Shown: positions 40,126-48,261 of the stretch, in pieces | Layout: each line of letters starts with the position of its first letter | Numbering within the stretch: position 1 is the first letter of the stretch | Assembly (NCBI RefSeq): GCF_030149505.1 | Contig: NZ_JASBRN010000046.1 | Location: forward strand, 1 to 57,235 | From: Nocardioides sp. | GTDB lineage: Bacteria; Actinomycetota; Actinomycetes; Propionibacteriales; Nocardioidaceae | DNA length: 57,235 nt | Reading direction: 5' to 3' | Translations under genes and position numbers: made by a program | The notes under the pieces: model-generated | Told to the model about the DNA's origin: nothing | The model's input: only the letters and a program-made list of their open reading frames with translations | Database searches by the model: none

Positions 40126-43100
40126 TCAGCCGGTGGCCAGCAGCCCCCGCACCACCCGCAGCCCGACCGAGAGCCGCGCCAGGTCGGCGGCGTCGTCGGA
40201 GCAGATGTCACCGAGCGTCCCGGACGCCCGCGCCACCTGCACCTCGTCGGCCTCCTCCCACTGCCGGATCCGCGCGTCGACGGGAGCGGAGGCGTCGGTG
40301 CCGGCCAGCACCTGCCCGGTGAGCTGGAGGTGCACGGCGTGCAGGTCGTCGCGCAGCGCCGCGCGCGCCATCGTCTGCCAGCGGTCGTGCCGCGGCAGCG
40401 CGAGGATCCGCTGCACCAGCACCGGCAGGCCGAGCCGCTCGCCGAGCGCGAAGTGCACCCGCGCGACCTCGGCGGGGTCCAGCCCGTCGCGGAGCGCGGT
40501 GTCCACCACCCCGAGCACCATGTACGCCGGCGGCAGCACCGCCACGCGTTCGGCGAGGTCCTCCGGCACGCCCTGGCCCACGAGCCGGTCGCGACGCTCC
40601 TCGAAGGCCGCGAGCTCGCGCCCGCCCATCAGCTCGGGCAGCCGCGCCATCGTCTCCTGCACGGGCCCGGAGAAGTGGTCCACGACCGCCTGGCTGTCCA
40701 TCGGCGGGCGCCGGTTGGCCACGAACCACCGGCTCGCGCGCTCGACCAGCGTGCGCATCTCCAGCCGCATCCGGGTCTGCACCGCGGCGTCGAGCCGGTT
40801 GTCGTAGGAGCGCAGCTCCTCGCGCAACGGCAGCGATCCGAAGACCTCGCGGGCCACGAAGTTGGCGCCCACCAGCTCCGGTGCCGTCGCGCCGGTCTCG
40901 CCCTCGAGCCGGGTCAGGAACGTGATGCCCGCGCCGTTGACGAGGTCGTTGACGACCTGGGTCACGATGATCTCGCGGCGCAGGGGGTGGTCGGAGATGT
41001 AGCCGGCGAACCGCTCGCGCATCGCCGAGGGGAAGTAGGCCGTGAGGTCCTGCACGAGGTAGGGGTCGTCGGGCAGGTCGGAGGCGATCAGCTCGTCGGC
41101 GAGCTCGATCTTGGTCCAGGCCATGAGCACCGAGAGCTCCGGTGCCGTCAGGCCCTCCCCGCGGTCGGCGCGCAGCGTGACCGCCTTCGAGGTCGGCAGC
41201 CCCTCGACCTCGCGGTCCAGCACGCCGTCGGCCTCGAGCTGCCGCATCTGCTCCTCGTGCACGTGCAGCAGCGACGGCGCGTGGTCCAGGGCGTTGGAGA
41301 GCGCGAGGTTCTGCTCGTAGTTGTCGCGCAGCACCAGCGAGGCCACCTCGTCGGTCATCTCCGCGAGCAGCGTGTTGCGCTGCTTCTCGGTGAGGTCGCC
41401 GTCGTGCACGACCCGGTCGAGCAGGATCTTGATGTTGACCTCGTGGTCGGAGGTGTCCACGCCCGCGGAGTTGTCGATGAAGTCGGTGGCCATCCGGCCG
41501 CCGGCCCGCGCGTACTCGATCCGCCCGGCCTGGGTGAAGCCGAGGTTGCCGCCCTCGCCGATGCAGGCCGCGCGCAGCTGCACGCCGTCGACCCGGATGG
41601 GGTCATTGGCCTTGTCCCCCACGTCGGCGTGGGTCTCCTCCGCGCCCTTGACGTAGGTGCCGATGCCGCCGTTCCACAGCAGGTCGACCGGCGCGCAGAG
41701 GATCGCGCGCATCAGCTCGTTCGGGGTCATCTGCTCGACCCCGGCGTCGATGCCCAGGGCGCGGCGCACGTGGTCGTTGAGCGGGATCGACTTGCGCGAG
41801 CGCGACCACACGCCGCCGCCCTCGCTGATCAGCGAGGCGTCGTAGTCGGCCCAGGACGAGCGCGGGAGCTCGAAGAGCCGCCTGCGCTCGGCGTACGACG
41901 TCGCGGCGTCGGGATCGGGGTCGAGGAAGATGTCGCGGTGGTCGAAGGCGGCCACGAGGCGCGTGTGCTCGGAGCACAGCATGCCGTTGCCGAAGACGTC
42001 GCCGGACATGTCGCCGATGCCGACGCAGGTGAAGTCCTCGGCCTGGCAGTCGATGCCGCGCTCGCGGAAGTGCCGCTGCACCGAGACCCACGCGCCGCGG
42101 GCGGTGATGCCCATCGCCTTGTGGTCGTAGCCCACGGAGCCGCCGGAGGCGAAGGCGTCGCCGAGCCAGAAGCCGTAGTCCTTGGCCACGCCGTTGGCGA
42201 TGTCGGAGAAGGTCGCGGTGCCCTTGTCCGCGGCGACCACGAGGTAGGAGTCGTCCCCGTCGTGGCGTACGACGTCGGCCGGCGGCACCGTGCGGCCCTC
42301 GACCAGGTTGTCGGTGATGTCGAGCAGCCCCGAGATGAAGGTGCGGTAGCAGGCCACGCCCTCGGCCAGCCACGCCTCGCGGTCGCTCGGGTCGGGCAGG
42401 TTCTTGGCGTAGAAGCCGCCCTTCGCGCCCACCGGCACGATGACGGTGTTCTTGACCATCTGCGCCTTGACCAGGCCCAGCACCTCGGTGCGGAAGTCGT
42501 CGCGCCGGTCGCTCCAGCGCAGCCCTCCGCGGGCGACCGCGCCGAAGCGCAGGTGCACGCCCTCGACCCGCGGGGAGTAGACGAAGATCTCGAACTTCGG
42601 CCGCGGCGAGGGCAGGTCGGGGATCGCCGAGGGCTCGAGCTTGAGGCTGAGGTAGTCCTTCGGACGGCCGTCGACGCCGGTCTGGAAGTGGTTGGTGCGC
42701 AGCGTCGCACCGATGTGGGTGAGGTAGCCGCGCAGGATGCGGTCGTGGTCGAGGGAGGCGACGTCGTCCAGCGCCGCGGCCAGCCGTTCCCGCAGCGCCG
42801 CTGTCTGCTCCTCGCGGGTCGCGTCGTCGACGCCCGGGTCGAAGCGCAGCTCGAAGCAGCGCACCAGCATCCGGGTGATGTCCTTGTTGGAGGCCAGCGC
42901 CTCCTCGATGGTGTCGACGGCGAACGGCGAGGCGCCCTGACGCATGTACTTCGCGTAGGCCCGCAGCAACATCGCCTGCCGCCACGACAGCCCGACGCCG
43001 AGGACCAGCCGGTTGAACCCGTCGGTCTCCGCGTGCCCGTCCCAGATCGCGCGGAGCGCCTCGACGAACAGCCCGCGGGCCTCCTCGGGCAGGGCGCTGC

Positions 43101-45000
43101 CGTAGCGCAGCCCGAACTCGTAGACGAAGGTCGGCCGCTCCAGCCCGTCGAGCTCGTAGGGCCGCTCGTCGACCACCTCCACACCCAGGCTGCTCAGCAT
43201 CGGCAGCACCTCGGAGAGCGAGAGCGGGCTGCCGACGCGGAAGACCTTGAGCCGGGCCTCGCCACGCCCGGCGTCCAGGTGCTGGGTCAGGGCCAGGTCG
43301 AGACCCTCCTCGCCCGCGATGCCCTCCAGCCGACCGAGGTCGACCGCCGCGGTCCGCGCGGAGAAGTCCTCCTTGTAGGCCTCGGGGAAGGACTCGGCGT
43401 ACCTGCGGCCGAGGATGGCGCCGGCCTGCTCGCCGTACTCCGAGAGCACTGCGGCCAGGAAGTCGTCGCGCCACGAGCGGGAGGCGTCGGCCAGCCGGCG
43501 CTCGAGGTCGGCGGTGTCCAGGGCACGCAGCGTCCCGGTGACGGTGGGGTCGCCCTGCTCGCGCGGCAGGTGCACCACGAAGTGCACGCGCGCGGTGGTC
43601 GACTCGTTGATCCGGACGGTGAACTCCACCGACTCCCCGCCGAGGCGTTCCAGCAGGATCTCGCTGAACTTCTCGCGGACCGCGGTGTTGTAGCGGTCCC
43701 TGGGCAGGTAGACCAGCACGCTGACGTAGCGCCCGTAGGTGTCGGCACGGGTGATCGCGCGGACCGCCCGCCGCTCCCGGGCGTGCATCGCGGTCTCGGC
43801 CATCGGCGCCAGCTCGTCGACCGTGGTGTGGAACAGCTCGTCGCGCGGGTAGCCCTCGAGGGTGTCCATCAGGGCACGGCCGGCGTAGGAGCGCGGGTCG
43901 AAGCCGCTGCGCCGCAGCACCTCGCGCGCCTTCTCGCGCAGCAGCGGGATGCGCAGCAACGACTCGGCGTACGCCGAGGACGAGAACAGGCCCAGGAAGC
44001 GACGCTCACCGGTCACCTCGCCGGCCGCGTCGAACGTCTTGACCCCGACGTAGTCGAGGTACGCCGGGCGGTGGACCGTCGCCCGGGAGTTGGCCTTCGC
44101 CAGCACCAGCAGGGTCTTCTCGCGCGCCTTGGCCTTCACCGGCTCCGGGAGCCGCGCGAACGCCTCGGACTGGTCCTGGTCGAAGCGCAGGATGCCCAGT
44201 CCCGTGCCGGGCACCGCCCGCAGCACGTCGTCGCCGTCGAGCTCCTCGAGCGTGTACTCCCGGTAGCCCAGGAACGTGAAGTGGTCCTCGGCCAGCCACT
44301 CCAGCAGCTCGGCCCCCTGACGGACCTCCTCGGCGTCGAGGCTGACCGGCGCGGCGGAGCGCAGCTCGGTGACGATGTCGAGCATCCGCTGGCGCGCGCG
44401 CGGCCAGTCCTCCACGGCCTCGCGGACGTCGCCGAGGACCCGTTGGACGTTCTCGACGATCGCCGCGGCGTCCCCGTCGGCGATCCGGTCGATCTCGACG
44501 TGCATCCACGACTCGCGCAGGGTGCCGTCGCCGGGCTCCAGCGCCCCGTCGTCGACCGGCGCCACGTGCTGCAGCGCCCCCGTGATGTCACGACGCACGT
44601 CGAAGTGCGGGTGCACCACTACGTGCACGTCGCGCAGCTGCCGCGAGAGCTCCATCGTGAGCGAGTCCACGAGGAAGGGCATGTCGTCGGTGACGACCTC
44701 CACGACGCTGTGCCCGCCGGCCGACCAGCCTTCCTCGGCCAGCGTCGGCGTCAGCACCCGCACCTTGGCCGTGCCCTGGGGCCGCTCCTCGGCCAGCCGG
44801 TAGTGGCTGGCCAGCGCACCGTAGACGTCCACGTCGGCCCGCCCCGAGACGTCCTCGGGAGCCACGTGCCGGTAGTAGGCAGCCAGCAGCGCCCCCACCT
44901 CGTCGTGCGGCGGCCCCCCGCTCCCCCTCCCGGCCCTCGCCAGCTCCGTCGCCCTCGCGACCAGGTCCTTCAGCTCACTGTCGTGCGACGTCGTTGTCAC
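40126..45000 (-). CDS. gdhB: NAD-specific glutamate dehydrogenase, large type
   Basis: A 1624-residue enzyme of the large NAD-GDH class (about 180 kDa) found in Streptomyces and mycobacteria, oxidising glutamate to 2-oxoglutarate and ammonia. The catalytic core is in the C-terminal half: VIVPVGAKGGFYAKNLPD, DKGTATFSDIANGVAKDYGF, SGGSVGYDHKAMGITARGAW and CVGIGDMSGDVFGNGML. The long N-terminal half carries ACT-like regulatory regions (VVEVVTDDMPFLVDSLTMEL) and is expected to mediate allosteric control. The GTG start lies seven bases after a TAGGGT -10 box, so the mRNA is leaderless; GGGAGG in between is too close to act as a ribosome site. It fits with PruA and tryptophan dioxygenase in amino-acid breakdown. 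Confidence 0.96.
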   Translation of the reverse strand: MTTTSHDSELKDLVARATELARAGRGSGGPPHDEVGALLAAYYRHVAPEDVSGRADVDVYGALASHYRLAEERPQGTAKVRVLTPTLAEEGWSAGGHSVVEVVTDDMPFLVDSLTMELSRQLRDVHVVVHPHFDVRRDITGALQHVAPVDDGALEPGDGTLRESWMHVEIDRIADGDAAAIVENVQRVLGDVREAVEDWPRARQRMLDIVTELRSAAPVSLDAEEVRQGAELLEWLAEDHFTFLGYREYTLEELDGDDVLRAVPGTGLGILRFDQDQSEAFARLPEPVKAKAREKTLLVLAKANSRATVHRPAYLDYVGVKTFDAAGEVTGERRFLGLFSSSAYAESLLRIPLLREKAREVLRRSGFDPRSYAGRALMDTLEGYPRDELFHTTVDELAPMAETAMHARERRAVRAITRADTYGRYVSVLVYLPRDRYNTAVREKFSEILLERLGGESVEFTVRINESTTARVHFVVHLPREQGDPTVTGTLRALDTADLERRLADASRSWRDDFLAAVLSEYGEQAGAILGRRYAESFPEAYKEDFSARTAAVDLGRLEGIAGEEGLDLALTQHLDAGRGEARLKVFRVGSPLSLSEVLPMLSSLGVEVVDERPYELDGLERPTFVYEFGLRYGSALPEEARGLFVEALRAIWDGHAETDGFNRLVLGVGLSWRQAMLLRAYAKYMRQGASPFAVDTIEEALASNKDITRMLVRCFELRFDPGVDDATREEQTAALRERLAAALDDVASLDHDRILRGYLTHIGATLRTNHFQTGVDGRPKDYLSLKLEPSAIPDLPSPRPKFEIFVYSPRVEGVHLRFGAVARGGLRWSDRRDDFRTEVLGLVKAQMVKNTVIVPVGAKGGFYAKNLPDPSDREAWLAEGVACYRTFISGLLDITDNLVEGRTVPPADVVRHDGDDSYLVVAADKGTATFSDIANGVAKDYGFWLGDAFASGGSVGYDHKAMGITARGAWVSVQRHFRERGIDCQAEDFTCVGIGDMSGDVFGNGMLCSEHTRLVAAFDHRDIFLDPDPDAATSYAERRRLFELPRSSWADYDASLISEGGGVWSRSRKSIPLNDHVRRALGIDAGVEQMTPNELMRAILCAPVDLLWNGGIGTYVKGAEETHADVGDKANDPIRVDGVQLRAACIGEGGNLGFTQAGRIEYARAGGRMATDFIDNSAGVDTSDHEVNIKILLDRVVHDGDLTEKQRNTLLAEMTDEVASLVLRDNYEQNLALSNALDHAPSLLHVHEEQMRQLEADGVLDREVEGLPTSKAVTLRADRGEGLTAPELSVLMAWTKIELADELIASDLPDDPYLVQDLTAYFPSAMRERFAGYISDHPLRREIIVTQVVNDLVNGAGITFLTRLEGETGATAPELVGANFVAREVFGSLPLREELRSYDNRLDAAVQTRMRLEMRTLVERASRWFVANRRPPMDSQAVVDHFSGPVQETMARLPELMGGRELAAFEERRDRLVGQGVPEDLAERVAVLPPAYMVLGVVDTALRDGLDPAEVARVHFALGERLGLPVLVQRILALPRHDRWQTMARAALRDDLHAVHLQLTGQVLAGTDASAPVDARIRQWEEADEVQVARASGTLGDICSDDAADLARLSVGLRVVRGLLATG

Positions 45001-45007
45001 CCTCCCG

Positions 45008-45013
45008 ACCCTA
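45008..45013 (-). promoter_or_regulatory. -10 box of glutamate dehydrogenase gene (leaderless)
   Basis: TAGGGT on the minus strand, seven bases before the GTG start. Confidence 0.5.
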
Positions 45014-45396
45014 GGACCCACCTCACCCCCCGGCCAACCGCCCTCCCCCCTCGGCGCGCCCACCCACCCGAGGGCGCCGAGCCGTCGGGATGCAGGGCCC
45101 GCGACGCCCCGGGCGCGGCCACGGCGCCCGGACGGCGGGCCGCGACGCTCGGAGCGCCCGGACGGCGCGAGGCAGCCGACCGAAGGCGCCCCCGGCGGTG
45201 GGTGGCGGGGCCGGCCCCCCGCCGGGTGAGGGCCCTCCGGGGGGGGTGGTTGGCGAGGAGGGGGGGCCCCCGGGTCGGCTGCCTCGTGCCGGGAGGGCGC
45301 TCCCACCCGCGGCACGCCGGGAGGGTGCCCACCCGGCGGGACCTGGCCACCCCGGCCCCTCGTCCCGACGGCGCGGCCCCCGAGGCCACCCCCCAC
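45014..45396. other. Extremely GC-rich non-coding gap with inverted repeat
   Basis: The gap between the GDH start and the tryptophan dioxygenase stop holds no recognisable gene. Bases 45181-45240 contain only 7 A/T of 60. GGCGCGAGGCAGCCGACC (45164-45181) and GGTCGGCTGCCTCGTGCC (45273-45290) are an inverted repeat with one mismatch around a 91-base centre that itself folds (CCCGGCGG / CCGCCGGG). GCGCCCGGACGGCG occurs twice 30 bases apart. It could be a structured leader, a terminator region or a repeat element. Confidence 0.5.
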
Positions 45397-46257
45397 CTAC
45401 AGGTTGCTGCGCAGCTCCCACAGCAGCGGGTAGTACTGCAGCGGCAGCCTGGACCGGAGGTACGTCGAGCCCGAGCTCCCGCCCGTGCCGGACTTCGCCC
45501 CGATCATCCGCTCCACCATCACCACGTGCCGGGCCCGCCACGACGCCGCGAGCTCGTCGTGCTGCAGCAGCGCCTCCGCGAGCGCCCAGAGGGCGGCGTA
45601 CGTGTCCCGGTCGTGGGCGACGGTGCGCAGCGAGGCGGCGGCCTGCTCGTCGGTCCCGACGTCCAGGCCGGCCGAGGAGAGGGCGGCGAGGAAGGCGTCC
45701 CAAAGCGTCGGCTCCTCGAGCCGCCGGGCGAGCCGGGCCTGCTCGTCGGGGGTGAGTCCGCGGAAGCGCTCGACGTACCCCGCGTCCTTGGCGCCGGAGA
45801 CGAACTCCAGCTCGCGGAACTGCACCGACTGGAATCCGCTGGCGGGTGCGAGCCGCTGGCGGAACTCCAGGAAGTCCTGCGGGGTCATCGTCTCCAGCAC
45901 GTCGACCTGCTGGACGAGCGTGCGCTCGATGACGTGGACCCGCTGCAGCAGGTGCTGGGCCCACCACAGCCGCCCACCCGGTACGCCGGCGGCCATCGCG
46001 TCGCGCGCGGCCCCGACCTCGTGCAGCAGCTGCTGGAACCACAGCTCGTAGACCTGGTGGATGGTGATGAAGAGCAGCTCGTCGTGTGCGGGCGGTCCGT
46101 CCCCGCCGCCGGACTCGCAGCGCTGGGCGCCGAGCAGCGTGGGCAGCTGGAGGTAGGAGCCGTAGGTCAGCTGGGCCCCCTGCTCGCCGAAGGACACGAA
46201 GTCCTCCCGGGGGTCCTGCTGGCCATCCTCCCGAGCCGTCCGTCCGCTCTCGCTCAT
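45397..46257 (-). CDS. kynA: Tryptophan 2,3-dioxygenase
   Basis: A 286-residue heme enzyme that opens the indole ring of tryptophan, the first step of the kynurenine route. The substrate-binding segment HDELLFITIHQVYELWFQQL contains His67, and the proximal heme ligand is His244 in WRARHVVMVERMIG, followed by the KSGTGGSSGSTYL loop. The start MSESGRTARED was chosen since upstream sequence runs over the divergent gene. No kynureninase or formamidase gene lies in the window. It is divergent from the DUF2505 pair, with about 33 bases between starts. Confidence 0.95.
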   Translation of the reverse strand: MSESGRTAREDGQQDPREDFVSFGEQGAQLTYGSYLQLPTLLGAQRCESGGGDGPPAHDELLFITIHQVYELWFQQLLHEVGAARDAMAAGVPGGRLWWAQHLLQRVHVIERTLVQQVDVLETMTPQDFLEFRQRLAPASGFQSVQFRELEFVSGAKDAGYVERFRGLTPDEQARLARRLEEPTLWDAFLAALSSAGLDVGTDEQAAASLRTVAHDRDTYAALWALAEALLQHDELAASWRARHVVMVERMIGAKSGTGGSSGSTYLRSRLPLQYYPLLWELRSNL

Positions 46258-46290
46258 GTCGGCCAACCTGTCACACACCGACCCGGCATG

Positions 46291-46788
46291 ATGTGCGCCG
46301 TGAAGTTCCGACACGAGCTGACCTACGACGCCCCGCCCGACGAGGTCTTCGCGATGCTGGCCGACCCGGCCTTCCGCGCGAGGGTCTGCGAGGAGCAGGG
46401 CGTGGTCTCCCACGACATCGACCTGAGGCCGGCCGAGGACGGCGCGGGGTTCACGCTCGTGAGCGAGCAGGTCCAGGACACCGCCGGCCTGCCCGCGATC
46501 GCGAAGAAGATCGTCGGCGACACCACGACGGCCGTCATCGAGGAGCAGTGGACCTCGCGCACCGGCGGGACAGTCTCCATCACGGCCCCCGGCAAGCCGA
46601 CGACCGCCACCGGCACCGTCCGGCTCGAGGCGCGCGGCAGCGGCACCACCGAGGTCGTCGAGCTCGACGTCAAGGTCAAGGTGCCGGTCATCGGCGGCAA
46701 GCTCGAGGCCCTCATGGCCGACAACATCAAGGCGGGCCTGGAGGTCGAGCAGACCACCGGCACCGCGTGGCTGGGAGGACAGCGATGA
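46291..46788 (+). CDS. DUF2505 (SRPBCC-like) protein 1
   Basis: A 165-residue protein, or 162 from the GTG three codons later, whose MKFRHELTYDAP is the usual family beginning. DUF2505 proteins adopt a START/SRPBCC-like fold with a hydrophobic pocket; no activity is known. Family features: YDAPPDEVFAMLADPAFRAR, a central VSITAPGKPTTATGTV and a C-terminal KVKVPVIGGKLEALMADNIK helix. It overlaps a second family member by four bases. Confidence 0.85.
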   Translation: MCAVKFRHELTYDAPPDEVFAMLADPAFRARVCEEQGVVSHDIDLRPAEDGAGFTLVSEQVQDTAGLPAIAKKIVGDTTTAVIEEQWTSRTGGTVSITAPGKPTTATGTVRLEARGSGTTEVVELDVKVKVPVIGGKLEALMADNIKAGLEVEQTTGTAWLGGQR

Positions 46789-47264
46789 GCAAGCGGCTCG
46801 TGCACGAGATGACCTACGACGCGCCCGCCGACCGGGTCATGGCGATGCTGGCGGACCCGGCGTTCCGCGAGGAGGTCTGCGACTACCAGCGGGTCCTGCG
46901 CCGCACCGTCACCGTCGAGCAGACGGCGTCGGGCATGGACGTGGTCATCGACCAGTTCCAGTCCGTCCAGGGCCTGCCGTCCTTCGCCACCAAGATCGTC
47001 GGCGACGAGGCGAACATCGTGCAGCGCGAGTCCTGGACCGGCACCCGTGCCGACATCGAGGTCACCATCCCCGGCAAACCCGGCGAGATGAAGGGCACCG
47101 CCGCCGTCGTCGAGAGCGGCGGGACCACCACCGAGACGGTCGACCTCACCGTCAAGGTCGGCATCCCGCTCGTCGGCGGCAAGATCGAGGGCCTCATCTC
47201 CGACCTGCTGCTCAAGGCGCTCAAGGCCGAGAACAAGGTGGGCCGGGACTACCTGTCCCGATGA
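46785..47264 (+). CDS. DUF2505 (SRPBCC-like) protein 2
   Basis: A 159-residue paralogue of the gene before it, with the same order of features: YDAPADRVMAMLADPAFREE, VTIPGKPGEMKGTAAVVESG and VKVGIPLVGGKIEGLISDLL. The two share clear similarity along their length and arose by tandem duplication. The ATGA overlap implies equal production, so a heterodimer or paired lipid-binding role is possible. GC-rich hairpins follow the stop. Confidence 0.87.
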   Translation: MSKRLVHEMTYDAPADRVMAMLADPAFREEVCDYQRVLRRTVTVEQTASGMDVVIDQFQSVQGLPSFATKIVGDEANIVQRESWTGTRADIEVTIPGKPGEMKGTAAVVESGGTTTETVDLTVKVGIPLVGGKIEGLISDLLLKALKAENKVGRDYLSR

Positions 47265-47306
47265 CTCCCCCCGGCCCGGGGGTCTGGACCGCTGTGACGC
47301 CGGTGC

Positions 47307-47327
47307 GCCCTGCTCGTTGAGCAGGGC
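47307..47327 (+). terminator. Hairpin after the DUF2505 pair
   Basis: GCCCTGCTC-GTT-GAGCAGGGC, a perfect nine-base stem with a three-base loop, ending directly at the GTG of the next frame. A second short GC palindrome (CCCCCGGCCCGGGGG type) lies about 30 bases before it. Confidence 0.6.
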
Positions 47328-47609
47328 GTGCCGCTCCACCGCTGGGTCCGCCTGCTGCTCGGTCTCATGGCCGTGCCGCTCGCGCTCGGCCTCGACACGG
47401 CGTACGACGCCGTCGACGGACGTCGGTTCTGCCTGGACCACGCGGTCGCGGCCACCTCGCCCGACCTGACCGAGACGCTCTGCCACACGATCGGCATCGA
47501 CGGCGGCGCCCTGCCCGACCGGCTCGTTGACGTCGTGGGCCGGGCCGTCGGCGGCGCCTGGGGCCCGGTCGAGGGCGAGCTGCGCCGCGCCTGGGCCCGA
47601 CTGGGTTGA
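47328..47609 (+). CDS. Small hypothetical protein with N-terminal hydrophobic segment
   Basis: A 93-codon frame: VPLHRWVRLLLGLMAVPLAL could be a signal or anchor, followed by GRRFCLDHAVAATSPDLTET with one Cys and TLCHTIGIDGG with a second, then an amphipathic helix to the end. Coding-type base use fits the genome, but the GTG lies directly after a hairpin that would hide any ribosome site, so a downstream ATG (14 codons in) may be used, or the frame may not be expressed. No family is recognised. Confidence 0.45.
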   Translation: MPLHRWVRLLLGLMAVPLALGLDTAYDAVDGRRFCLDHAVAATSPDLTETLCHTIGIDGGALPDRLVDVVGRAVGGAWGPVEGELRRAWARLG

Positions 47610-47616
47610 TGCCGAG

Positions 47617-47646
47617 CCGGCGCTACGTTCCGGAAGGATGCGCCGG
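47617..47646. repeat. Palindromic repeat, copy 2
   Basis: CCGGCGCTACGTTCCGGAAG and the remaining right arm GATGCGCCGG; the right half is identical to copy 1 at 17956-17985 while the left half has drifted. It lies between two convergent small genes and can serve as their terminator. Confidence 0.7.
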
Positions 47647-47667
47647 TTCGACCCCGGACCAGCGGAC

Positions 47668-47895
47668 TCAGTCGGTCGTGGACCTGGGGTCTGCGGGAGC
47701 GTCGGGCGTGGCGGGGTCGACCGGCGGCTGCTGCTCGGCCGCCGCGTCCTGCCGGCGGCGTACGGCGACGACGACCGCGAGGACCACGAACGGCCCGAAG
47801 GCCAACAGCAGTGTGAGGCCCTTCTCGACCGGGTGCAGGGCACCGAGGTGGAGCAGCGAGAGCAGCGCGGACGTCACTCGTCCATGGTGGACCAT
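47668..47895 (-). CDS. Small single-helix membrane protein
   Basis: A 75-codon frame (69 from an internal GTG at 47877). One hydrophobic helix (LTLLLAFGPFVVLAVVVAVR, about 32-51) is followed by a basic cluster and an acidic, Pro-rich cytoplasmic tail (EQQPPVDPATPDAPADPRST). This topology is common in small actinobacterial membrane proteins. It is divergent from the secreted peptide gene. No family is recognised and the start is uncertain. Confidence 0.6.
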   Translation of the reverse strand: MVHHGRVTSALLSLLHLGALHPVEKGLTLLLAFGPFVVLAVVVAVRRRQDAAAEQQPPVDPATPDAPADPRSTTD

Positions 47896-48009
47896 CCCCG
47901 CGGGCCGCAAGGACCGGGGATGCGTGACCTCGGGCACGGTGGGGCGTTGGAGGGATCGGCGGCGTGTCCGCGCCGCCCTCTCGGAACACTCTCTCGGAAG
48001 GACACTCCT

Positions 48010-48171
48010 GTGAAGCGACTCCTCGCCGTCACCCTCCTCGCCCCCGTGCTCGCCGTCGGCGCCTCGGTGGCCACCGCCGGCTCGGCCAGCGCTGCGGGCA
48101 TCTGCATCGACTACGACATCACCGTCAACGGCACGCAGTACGCCGGGGCGCAGTGCCTGCCGCCCGCGTGA
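48010..48171 (+). CDS. Small secreted two-cysteine peptide
   Basis: A 53-residue preprotein: a textbook signal peptide (KRLLAVTLLAPVLAVGASVA then TAGSASAA) leaves a mature peptide of about 24 residues, GICIDYDITVNGTQYAGAQC plus LPPA, with two cysteines that could form a single disulphide loop. The GTG start has a strong ribosome site (CTCTCGGAAGGA, seven bases before) identical over 12 bases to that of the Flp-like pilin gene. A strong terminator follows. It is monocistronic, so expression may be high; function unknown. Confidence 0.72.
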   Translation: MKRLLAVTLLAPVLAVGASVATAGSASAAGICIDYDITVNGTQYAGAQCLPPA

Positions 48172-48199
48172 CCCGAGCCTGAGCAGCACCTGCTGCACG

Positions 48200-48232
48200 C
48201 GACGGCCCCCGAGCACTGCTCGGGGGCCGTCG
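48200..48232. terminator. Bidirectional terminator hairpin
   Basis: CGACGGCCCCCGAGCA and its exact complement TGCTCGGGGGCCGTCG are separated by one base, between the secreted peptide gene and the convergent pruA gene. No T-tract. Confidence 0.8.
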
Positions 48233-48261
48233 TCGTGGTCGTGGCGCAGTCGTGCGGGGGC

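Noticed and set aside
40078..46788. A very long open frame on the plus strand opposite the glutamate dehydrogenase gene
   Set aside because: It is antisense to a clear gene, has no family-like sequence over that part and is a by-product of high GC. Only its last 166 codons (DUF2505 protein 1) are real.
47640..47665. tRNA-like T-loop word GGTTCGACCCC
   Set aside because: It belongs to the palindromic repeat at 47617-47646 and no cloverleaf can be drawn around it.
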